NCBI GenBank assembly: GCA_022575985.1
Contig: JAKSXM010000132.1
Location: forward strand, 17,670,001-17,734,000
DNA length: 64,000 nucleotides
Reading direction: 5' to 3'
Origin: Anagrus nilaparvatae
Lineage: Eukaryota > Arthropoda > Insecta > Hymenoptera > Mymaridae
Position 1 is the first letter of the stretch. Each line of letters opens with the position of its first letter. This document shows positions 7,814-16,816 of this stretch, in pieces. Made by a program: the position numbers and the translations under genes. The notes under the pieces were generated by a model. It saw only the letters and a program-made list of their open reading frames with translations, was not told where the DNA came from and did not search any database.

Positions 7814-10160
7814 CTACGATAGAAAGCCCTCCTCCTTTTTCTTCAACAAGGTGGCTGTTACGTACTCTGCTACTTTGTTCCAATTTTCAGAACTCCGTAG
7901 CATTTCCGGGACCACCGTCTCTGGCCTCCAAATCGGGAAGGGCGGGCGCCCTTCCACGTAGCGCATACATCCAAAGAAAGTGTGCTCCACTGTATCCTTC
8001 TCGCCTGGGCAGTGCAAGCACTCCTCTGTTGCCACCTTATGCCAATGTTTTAACATTGCACGGAAGTACCCGTGTCCAGTTAAAAATTGGGTGAGGTAAA
8101 AATCCACCTCCCCATGTTGTCGTCCAGTCCACGCCTGCAGATCTGAAATCAGTCTGCGCGTCCATCGGGCATTTTCCTCTTCGTCCTTTTTCCACCGTTT
8201 CTGCCATTTTTCTATAGAGCTGGAGCGGGCGCGAGTGGATGCCATTTCGCGGTCCTCTACACTATCGTAAATGTATTTCCGCTCCAACGCTAGCAGGTCG
8301 ATGAGTATGACCAATGCTACTACCTGGATCGCCTCGAGCGATACCGTATGGTACGCGCAGGCGATCCTTAGGGCCGCTTGCCGCTGCACAGACGATATTT
8401 TATGTCTGTACTTGGCAAATTTGGTGATATCCGCCCAGATCTCAGATCAATAAAGCAGGACAGAGTTGACAACGGACATCAACAATCTTCGCTTCCTGGG
8501 TTTGGGCCCTCCTATGTTGGCCATGAGCCTTGACAAGGAGGATGCAATCAACGCGGCCTTCTCACTCGACCTCTGAAATCCCAGAAGTTCAGCTTGTTAT
8601 CAAGCAGAACTCCCAGGTACTTAACCGATGTCTTGGCTTGGATCGTGTGAGGGTTTCCACCATCATCGACATTTACATCGATGTCCGTGAAAATGGTTGT
8701 GCGACGGGTCAGCAGTACGATCTCCGTTTTTGGGATCGCGAGCTGGAGCCCGTGCTCGCCCATCCAGAGGTTGATCTGTCTCATGACTAGATTCAACCTC
8801 TCCCGGATTACCTGCATGTCCCTGCCGGTGATGGGAGGTGAACGCGCAACAGGCCATCGTAAAGGGCATTCCACAGGTCCGGTCCGAGAACCGAACCTTG
8901 GGCAATGCCCGCACTCAGAACCCTCTGTCGCCTGCCATCGAGCGTGTCGTAGAGCAGTCTCCGGTCTCGTAGGTAGTCCTTTATTACCTTTATTAGATAC
9001 CTGGGTATCCGGAAATCGTACTCGAGAGACTGGATCATGTCATCCCACCTGGCCGAATTGAAAGCGTTTTTGACGTCCAGCGTAACAAGAAGGACGTCTT
9101 TGCGATTTGCTGGCCGCTTTTCCCTCTCAGCCTCTACGGTATCCACGACACTCCGGATGGCGTCTATCGTGAAATGCCCCTCACGAAATCCATACTGCTC
9201 CTCGGAAAGGCCACCGCCCTCCTCGATGGCTCTTCTCAACCATGCCCGGAGCATGCTCTCCATCACCTTTCCGATGGTGTTTAACATGCACAAGGGTCTG
9301 TAAGATGATGGAGAGTCCGGGGCTCCACCTTTACCCTTGTTCAAGAACACGAGACGTGCCACCTTCCACTGCCTTGGAAACACTCCCGCTACCAAGCATG
9401 CATTAAACATGCTTAACAGGATGCCAGGGATTATTTTGACCACTCGTTTGAGCACTTCCGCTGGTATCCCGTCCGGCCCCGGCGCCTTGCCATTTTTCAT
9501 GGCCTTGATGGTCTTCACTATCTCGTCCTCGCTGAATAACGGCACTTCCTCCCTGGCTATCGCCTTTACCGGGTTTTCCCGGATGGGCCGCTCAGGTAAG
9601 AGAGCGCCGATGATTCGTTCGGTCGACACCGCATCCATCATGTTGTCAGACCCCCGGTTCAACTTGCCCAATACGACTTTGTAACCAAGACCCCAGGGGT
9701 CTTTGTTTACATCCTCGCGTAATGAACGCACGCATCGAGCCTTGTTTTGACGGATAGCTTTGGCCAGCCGGTGTTTAACATCCTTGTGTTCCTGGGAAAG
9801 TGCAGCAGCCTCGGGCCTGTCCCGTGCTCTTTGCGCCCTTCTTCGCGTCCTGTGGCACTCCTTGCGGAGCTCCACTATTTCGGAAGTCCACCAGTAAACT
9901 GGCTTTCTCCCTTTCCAGAGCCTTCGACGAGGCATAGAGGCGTCACACGCCCCTCGCAATAGAGACTAGTTACTTTCTTGACTAAGATTTCAGCCTCGCG
10001 GGGACCTGTAGCCTCTCCATGCCAAGCGGGGACAGACGACGACTCCATTCGAAGATACTCTTCGAACTTGTCCTCGTCCATCTTTGGTACATTCCAACCC
10101 AAGGGACGCCTCTTGTACGGAGGCCGTTGGGAGGTTCATTCAAGCACCCGGAAGGTGATG
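7814..10160 (-). pseudogene. Broken R1 ORF2 (family A copy 2)
   Basis: Five lesions relative to copy 1 are visible. They are the 5' truncation near 10160; a 2-bp insertion at about 9966 (frameshift); a 46-bp deletion at about 8834 that removes the codons for the catalytic IGYADDVAL motif and shifts the frame; a 4-bp deletion at about 8579; and a G-to-stop change (TGA, 8447-8449) in the YGSEIW segment. The remaining pieces are recognisable reverse transcriptase fingers, palm and C-terminal CCHC region. It cannot encode an active enzyme. Confidence 0.88.
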
Positions 10161-10214
10161 ATTTTGAACTCATCAAAAAGGGAAGGAAAAAAAAGGTTTA
10201 AAGTAGGTATAATT

Positions 10215-10703
10215 TTAGGAATCTGGCAACCCTGCCAAGAGTAATGAAGCGACGAGTTCATCTGGGAGGGTTAACCCTGTGTTTCTTAGCCTTTTTTGTC
10301 TATTGATGATTTTTGACACATATTCTTGGGCACTATTGCAGTCTTCATACCTGGTAGTGCAAACTTCTCTTAATAAATTTACCCTGCTCGTGAGTGCATT
10401 GTCCGCATATATTTTTTTAAGGTTGTCCCAGATAACTTTTGCTGAATGTTCTTTGTTGTAATGAATTCTAACTTCAGGTTCTACTGACATTATTAATAAA
10501 GATTTTATTTGGACCATTTTCGCATTGTCGGTAGAGATTTGTTGATCAGTATCAGCTTCAAGGATATCCCATAGTTGGGCCAATCTTGCACATGCTTCTA
10601 TTTCGATAGCCCAGTCAAAATAGTTTTCTTGACCAATCAATCGTTTTACCGATTGAAACATGGCAAAATACTTGACATTATTATTAGGGTTAGCCGTGGC
10701 CAT
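10215..10703 (-). pseudogene. Copia-type gag fragment
   Basis: The minus-strand frame has 162 codons and starts MATANPNNNVKYF. It has the hallmarks of the gag polyprotein N-terminus of Ty1/copia retrotransposons: GQENYFDWAIEIEA, then VIWDNLKKIYAD, LLREVCTTRYED and ASLLLAGLPDS. The protein would form the particle shell. It ends in a stop at LPDS, where family members usually read on, and the rest of gag and all of pol are gone at the junction with R1 copy 2. The copia-like primer-binding site and LTR lie just upstream at 10826-11020, so this is the 5' end of a copia element. Confidence 0.82.
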
Positions 10704-10825
10704 TTTATTTTCAGCGAAAACTAAAAACGCACATGTATGAAAAAATTAAAATTGACGCACTTAACAAAAACTTTTTATTATATTTGACGCCTTACCACGT
10801 GTTTCAAAAATTTAAGACCCTTAAT

Positions 10826-10839
10826 CTGGGCCCATAACC
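10826..10839 (-). other. Copia-type primer-binding site
   Basis: The minus strand reads GGTTATGGGCCCAG. This is the sequence found directly after the 5' LTR in Drosophila copia and relatives, where an internal fragment of initiator methionine tRNA primes minus-strand synthesis. It lies about 120 nt upstream of the gag start codon, as expected. Confidence 0.75.
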
Positions 10840-11020
10840 TGATAATCACGTAATTGAATATTTTGTATCCTTAAGGGATTTAAGTCCACGTAGGTAAAGG
10901 GTATAATAAATATAAACACTAATAATTGTAGGTTAAATGATAATCTTTAATATAGCATGTGATACCGCGCTGACTGTAAGCGCCCGACTAAAGATTTTGT
11001 ATTACATATACATATATACA
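10840..11020 (-). repeat. Copia-like 5' LTR (partial or full; outer end uncertain)
   Basis: Directly adjoining the primer-binding site the minus strand ends in ...TTATCA, matching the CA terminus expected of an LTR. The outer TG terminus would lie near 11000-11020 (for example TGTATATATGTATATG or TGTAATACAAAATC), but no second LTR is available in the window to prove the boundary. No target duplication was verified. Confidence 0.45.
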
Positions 11021-11221
11021 TTGATGATAGTATTAAGAGATATATATATAAATAGTTTATATGTTGTAAATTACTTAACAACAGAATTAATATAATAAAA
11101 TATATTTATTTTAAAAAAACGGAGAGTGATAACAATCTACCAAATGTAATAATTACAAAGGTAAATTTTCATTGATGGATAATGTCTATCTTTTATGATT
11201 AAAATGTTTTAATTATTTTCA

Positions 11222-11965
11222 GGCTCCTGATTATATTGATATTTCCAATGTGAATGATTCATGCAATTACGACAGCTTGTTCACAAGCGCTAACCGAACC
11301 CAATTGAAAGTCAGTGATAAAAGTCTCAATGATTCGAGCACTTTATTGAGGGAAATTTCGGATGAGACCGATATACCACCCTAAAATGAGAATGTAGATA
11401 TGACGGATGAATTACTAATGCAGATAGATATAAATCAAATTTATGAACTGGAGAATTAAAAAAAATATTGAGTCAAAAGAAAAATATGACAAATCAGATC
11501 ATACTGCGAATTCGATCAACTCTTTAAACGTCTAATCCTAATACTTCGGAGAAATACATAACTGAAGACGTAATAATGTCTGAACATGAAAATTCAAACC
11601 AACCGTCGACCTCCAACACAGAACTGGTTGACGAAAATTTGGAAAGAGTTTCAGGATCTAGTGATTCATCTTCCGAATTCGGTTACGGTTATTTGGAATT
11701 GGATGGTAATAGCAACTGGGAATTATCGACTAAATTAAACGAGGTATCAATTGTATATTTCGATGAAATAAATAATTTCAGCAAAAATCAAAAAATTATC
11801 GATAATAAAATAATTGAATTCGAAGCTCGACTTCATGTCGACTTTGGAGAAGATTCTGAAAGCTGTCAAAATAATTTCAAAGCCGTAACTAAAAACCGTC
11901 GTTCTAGTACAGTCGAGAATGCGGTAGAGGAGGTGGAAAAAAAGATATTTAATTGCTCTGAATAA
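11222..11965 (+). CDS. Unknown acidic ORF pair with splice-like start (possibly decayed)
   Basis: A pyrimidine-rich run ending in TTTTCAG (11216-11222) looks like a splice acceptor. It is followed by an open frame (APDYIDISNVNDSC...) with one TAA stop after about 54 codons, then 24 more codons. A separate 129-codon ORF (11576-11965) begins MSEHENSNQPSTSN. It is Ser/Glu/Asn-rich and acidic, without a motif I recognise. The stops and small ORFs suggest either a decaying gene or a chance open region. Function unknown. Confidence 0.3.
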
Positions 11966-12418
11966 AATTATATAAAATTTATTTAACGTGTCATTGAGTT
12001 AATAAACTTTCTTTATCAAAATATTATGTAGTTAAAAATTGAAAAAAAATCATGAATTAATTTTTTTGGATTATACTAATTGAATGAAAAATATAATCCT
12101 TTTTATATAAATAATTACAAGGATCTTTTTGATAATATATTGATAAAAATTTAATTTCTCTATATCAAAAGAGAAAGTTACATAAAAGAAAATTTTTTAA
12201 TGCATTGTTAATAAAATAATAATAATTTATTGTACACACCAAACCTAAAAGAATTTTTTGTTACCCAGAGAAGAATGAATGTTTATTTAATTATTTAGAG
12301 CGGAATTATTTTGAGGTTAATTCTTTTAAAAACAATTATTTTTGTTTTAATTCTGTTCAAAAAGAAAAGTTTCAAAATAAATTAATAGTTTTTTATTAAA
12401 ATATTTATTTTATTTTAC

Positions 12419-12850
12419 TTACTTTCCCAATAATTTACGGCTATCAAAATTAATTGCTAATCTACCAAACGAAGGCACGCGCTCAGCTAGGTTTACCTGA
12501 ACAGCCTGTTTATGCCCTAATGACTTTGGGTGGTTTTGTAAAGTGGCTGGTTTATACGATCTATTGCAAGGGAAGCAAAAAAATGGTTCAGATTGATGAA
12601 CATTCATAATATGCCGCTTAAGATGTTTAGCGGTTGTAACAGTAGCACTATAATAATCACAAACGTATTTAATATGAGATTGCATGTGTAGATTATATTC
12701 TTTCCTATCTGTTATGCAGCTTCTGTTGCAACCTATATAAGGACACATTAATTTAACAACAGGCGTATAGATTATGAAAGGTTTGCATAGTAGGACAAAT
12801 GCACGGCCGTATGGACAAGCACAACACATTGCCTCGTTTCGCAAATCCAT
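12419..12850 (-). CDS. C2H2 zinc-finger exon, host or transposon derived
   Basis: The minus-strand frame has 143 codons and three Cys/His fingers. The first is CPYIGC...H-x3-H. The second is CDYYS...HLKRHIMNVH, in which the expected second Cys is Tyr. The third is CFPC...LQNH...GH. The frame ends at GGAAAGTAAGT, an excellent splice donor, so this is probably one exon and not a complete protein. Upstream, on the same strand, the frame stays open to about 13098 apart from one TAA near 12873, and that part contains a Cys-rich stretch (CLKGCTSIGCRSCNC). The missing finger cysteine and the stop suggest decay. I cannot name the family. Confidence 0.45.
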   Translation of the reverse strand: MDLRNEAMCCACPYGRAFVLLCKPFIIYTPVVKLMCPYIGCNRSCITDRKEYNLHMQSHIKYVCDYYSATVTTAKHLKRHIMNVHQSEPFFCFPCNRSYKPATLQNHPKSLGHKQAVQVNLAERVPSFGRLAINFDSRKLLGK

Positions 12851-13099
12851 TAAACTTAACGGAAGCAGGGTTTAGGCTTCGGCTAAACAAAAAGTCAAAT
12901 TCACTATTGAGTGCCCTACACAAGGATTTACCACAACTACATCTCCTAGACCCTCGACAAAATCGTAAAAGGGAATATCATGTTCTATTAGAAAATCAGA
13001 TGATAAGAAATAAACAGGAGCATGGGAGGAAGCATGCAAACAATTGCAAGAGCGACAACCAATAGAAGTACAGCCTTTGAGGCATTTAACTAATTTTCT

Positions 13100-14640
13100 T
13101 GATATTTTATATTATATTTTTATACATGTAAAAATATTTTTATATATTTTTTTGTATATTTAGATAAAGTCCCCTGAAAAGGAACAAAATATTTGTTCGA
13201 AATATAGGGAAAAATAAATAAAACATCTATATTTTGTCCGAATTTGGTCAATTTGTAAACCTACAATTTTTAAATATTATAATTAGATAGTGTTAATTTT
13301 ATTAGTAACATTATTAATGAGTTTGTTAGAGGTAAGTTGAAATTTTTATAAAAAATAATCAAAATAATATAACCCCAAACTTACATTTTAATGTCAATTC
13401 AAAATTGATAATGTTAAATTTAGAGTTTTTAAATATATTATTTACGAAATTCGATTTGCAAATAAAGTAATTACATAAATTATTTACAAAGCATAGTTTT
13501 TGTTTATTCTGCCATTATTCATAATATTTCCCTTGCTAAAGTGTTGGTATACACAAACACTGTTTTATTTTTACTAATATATATTTTGCACTGTGAAAAG
13601 TATTGTCTAAAAATTGTTTAAAAAAATACTTTTTAATTCTTTACGTTTTGCATATATTATAATATAATAAACTTCTTTGTAGGCGTGTAAAAATTGAAAC
13701 TGTGAACACCTCATTGATTTTATTTCAAGTAATTTTGCTCAAATATCACATAAAACAATCCAATGCTTAGAAAATGAGTAAAAAAATTAGTATATTTTTA
13801 ACCATATAACTATATAATTAAAAAACAATTAGAGCTGAATTCTATTAAAAAAATGTATTATTTATTTATAAGTCATCTAATAGGTTTTAGAGGCTAAGGT
13901 TCTTGAAATGACCACTATTTTCAGGATCCAAAAGTTTATTACTGCTATGAAATTAAACATTCTAAACAAATTCTCATAATTATTTAGTTAAAAGGTCTTA
14001 AAAAATTAAATTCAATAGTATCAATTAATATTTTAGTTTACAGTTATACTGAAACATTAAATTGAATAATTTAATTTTTGAAAAAAATACAGGAAACAAG
14101 CCAAATAGATTTTTTTTTATAAATTTCATAACCTACTGTTTGATTCGTACTTTTGACTATATAAAAAAGGTTTTAAATAAATCATAAATAATATTTTTAA
14201 CTCCAAAATAATTTGTAAGGGACTTTGATAGAAATAATGTTTACAAAAAAATTATTAAAAAAAGATCTTTTAAATTAAAAAGTAATTCAGCAAAACTAAA
14301 TAAAAACGTTTAAAAATTATCAATGTGTCTATCAAGCAAAAAAATTAATTTTAACTGTACAGATATTTTATAATTTTTTAACATTTCCTTATGTACAATG
14401 TAAAGTTTTCCCTGTATCTTGGTATAAAAAGTGTAATTTTTAAAAAGTTTTGTAATGCATGATTTATGATAAAAAGTGTACATTATTCAGAGTCGATTAA
14501 AAAATATTTTATCACACTTCTTTTTAAAATAAAATATTCTAATTTTATTTTTTTTATTTCAGGATTTTAAAGTCTAAAGGATTTTAATTTGTTTCTTACA
14601 AAAATTTATTAACATTCTTTTGTTATATTTAATATTTATT
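13100..14640. other. AT-rich interval without recognised genes
   Basis: Only A/T-rich DNA is seen. One point of note is a short motif at about 13172-13200 (CCTGAAAAGGAACAAA...TTTGTTCGAAA), which looks like a degenerate hammerhead ribozyme core of the kind found in Penelope-like elements. Confidence 0.4.
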
Positions 14641-15071
14641 GCTAAAATCTAAAACTGCAAATTTATAGACAATTTTATGATTGCATATTTTTTAAATTGT
14701 ATGCCAATACTATTGACAATACTGTAGTCAGTGCACAGTCCCTTAAAATTATCGTATCTAAATTTTGCAAAAATTTAAAACTAAAAGTAAAATGGTACTT
14801 ATTAACTGTTTTTTTTTGTTGCAAAAATTTCAGTGTTGTGGCAGACTTTTTGAAATTTTATATAAAAAATATTCACTCTATTTCTTTATATTCAACAAAT
14901 ATTTTGGGATATAAATGTAAAGAAGCTAATTGCAAACAAACATTTAAAAAACTGAATTACCTGTTAGACCACTTAGATAATGTTTACATTCGTAATATTT
15001 CAAATACGAAGATTAATAACATAGCAGCAGAATCAAATGGATCGAATAGCTTTCTTAGCTTTTCAAATATT

Positions 15072-15084
15072 ATTTGTAAATTAG
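15072..15084. repeat. Left target-site duplication of R1 family B fragment
   Basis: The 13-bp ATTTGTAAATTAG here recurs at 15826-15838, directly after the poly(A) tail of the insertion. Between this copy and the element lie extra TAAATTAG units, probably slippage or untemplated addition at the 5' junction. Confidence 0.75.
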
Positions 15085-15099
15085 TAAATTAGTAAATTA

Positions 15100-15825
15100 G
15101 TAATTTCCGTTCGCGCTCGCTCCCACACAATGCTGGCAGTATAGGTGGAATGGTGACCCGAGGGGACGTTGGACGCACCGCCTTATCATCGATTTGGAAA
15201 GCTGGATAAACCGTGATCATGGAGAGGTAGACTTCTACCTCACACAGTTCCTAACTGGTCACGGTTATTTCCGCGATATGCTTTTCAAGTGGAGCAAGGT
15301 GACATCTCCGGAATACTTGCATTGCCCGGGCGAGCTGGATACCGCTGAGCACAACTTTTTTGGGTGTCCTCACTTCGCTGAAGGGCGACCGCCCTTCGAT
15401 GAATGGAGGCCGGAAGGAGTCGTCCCGGAAATGCTGCGCAGTTCCGCTAACTAGTACAGTGTGGCAGAGTACGTACGGGCGACACTGATTGGAAAAAAGG
15501 AGGAAGGTTTCCTCTCGTAGGAAAATCTCCTCCTTTATCGACAGGGTATGGCGAAGAAATGCCTTAGCTGCATTGTTTCCGGACCGAAGTAATACCTAAA
15601 CAGGGAGTCCCGGTCCGGATTCTATGATATTGTCATAAATGCAGGAGGGTGGGGAGTTTAGTGGGTATTGTAATTCCTCAATTGTGTATATCTGGGCAAC
15701 CCCAGATACAAATTTGAGGTTGAGTTCCTCATAACCATACAGTACGCGGTGTATGGTATGCGTAAATGCATTCTCCTCGTCCTACGAAAAAGGCCCCTTC
15801 TTGAAGAGTCCCAAAAAAAAAAAAA
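15100..15825 (+). mobile_element. R1 family B, short 5'-truncated copy
   Basis: This plus-strand copy of the last part of an R1-type ORF2 plus 3' UTR matches the minus-strand element at 19012-22198 closely. The translated part (15194-15451) contains HGEVDFYLTQFLTGHGYF and the C-terminal knuckle CLHCPGELDTAEHNFFGC. The last codons are broken by a Trp-to-stop change (TAG at about 15451). The 3' end has the hairpin-like GGCCCCTTCTTGAAGAGTCCC, then about 14 A, then the right target duplication at 15826-15838. It inserted into the coding region of the surrounding pseudogene. Confidence 0.88.
15579..15618 (+). other. 3' UTR stem-loop of R1 family B, short copy
   Basis: The arms CCGGACC (15579-15585) and GGTCCGG (15612-15618) flank the loop GAAGTAATACCTAAACAGGG. 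The loop is near-identical to family A, while three stem pairs are swapped relative to it. Confidence 0.65.
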
Positions 15826-16816
15826 ATTTGTAAATTAGTTGCCACTATTCGAGCTAAATGTCCAACACTTAATGCTTCCACAATTGACAAATTTACAGAT
15901 GCTTCAGAAATCATGTTGCAAGAAATTATGAAAGAAATTGAATAAAAAATAACTGCTTTTTTAGTTTTTAAAATATTGACGTTGCTTTAGAGGATGTAAA
16001 AAATCTTCTTAAGAAATTCAAAGTAGGAAAATTTGAAGGAGTATAAGAATTACAGCGACCAAATAAAAGCTCTTAAAAAAAATTATGTTTGCATACAAGC
16101 TTGTGAATATTAATTAGGTGGTAATCATTCGGAACAAAAAATTGTTATTCACGAATCCGAAATAACAGAAGTTTATGAAACTTTTCAATAAATATCTATT
16201 ACAAGTATTTTAAAACTAGTTTTATCCAACAAAAATGTTTTTGATTTTGTCCAGAGTGAAAAAAATAGGACCGAAGGTTTAATTACAGTCATTTTAAAAT
16301 AGTTATTACTTTAAAAAATATCCTAATGCGATTAGATGTCAATTATACAATGACGATATTGTGGTTAATAATCTTTACAGTTCAAAAACTAATCCACATA
16401 AATTAAGTGTATTCTATGTTTCTTTTCAAAATTTGCCAATTCATTTAAATTCATCACTACCAAGCATTCGTGTTACCATTTAGACATACGGAATGAATAC
16501 GATTCTTGCTCTTTTTTGCATGAGATAAAAGATCTAGAAAGTGATGAAGGTGTGAAGATTCAATTACATAATCAAGATTTTACTTCACGTGCAACATTGA
16601 CAAGCGTCACAGCTGATAGCTTGGGTCTGCATGATTTATTTGGGTTGCTTAGTCCAGCTGCTAATTTTTTTTGCCCTATTTGTACAATACACGAGAAGAT
16701 TTTCAGAAATGTGTTCATCCTAGTGCTCCATATCGTAGAAAACAGGAACATGCAAAACATGTCGAAAATTATGAATCCTGCAAAAAATTGCAATCATTAT
16801 CTGGTGTTAGAGTAGA

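Larger units (their letters stand above)
7459..10160 (-). mobile_element. R1 family A copy 2, 5'-truncated and decayed
   Basis: From the (ATT)n/poly(T) tail at 7459 to about 10160 this matches copy 1 base by base with scattered changes. Similarity stops at 10160 within the endonuclease region, where copia-like and A-rich sequence begins. 5' truncation is usual for target-primed reverse transcription. The 3' UTR carries an 18-nt insertion near 7575 that creates a perfect 8-bp hairpin (TTTGCGGG / CCCGCAAA). No clear target-site duplication was found. Confidence 0.85.
14660..16815 (+). pseudogene. Decayed transposon-like gene (C2H2 N-terminus, 'LGLH...ANFFCPIC' family), split by an R1 insertion
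   Basis: Pieces of one protein lie in order on the plus strand. The first has a Cys/His finger region (YKCKEANCKQTFKKLNYLLDH). The second continues across the R1 insertion (ICKLV | ATIRAKCPTLNAS, with ICKLV duplicated on both sides). Then come KTNPHKLSVFYVSFQNLP, YGMNTILALF, EIKDLESDEGVKI, TADSLGLHDLFG and ANFFCPIC, and in another frame HAKHVENYES. These match the order of a widely dispersed family of uncharacterised proteins in insects and other animals (NPLG.H....G..Y, LGLHSILGF, ANFPCRFC, NYE). I know it only by its sequence pattern, and its copy number suggests a mobile element. Several stops and frameshifts are present, so the copy is dead. The 3' end is lost at the CR1-like element. Confidence 0.6.

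Noticed and set aside
12799..13065. Plus-strand 88-codon ORF opposite the zinc-finger exon
   Set aside because: The minus strand carries the Cys/His motifs and a splice donor; the plus-strand frame has no features.
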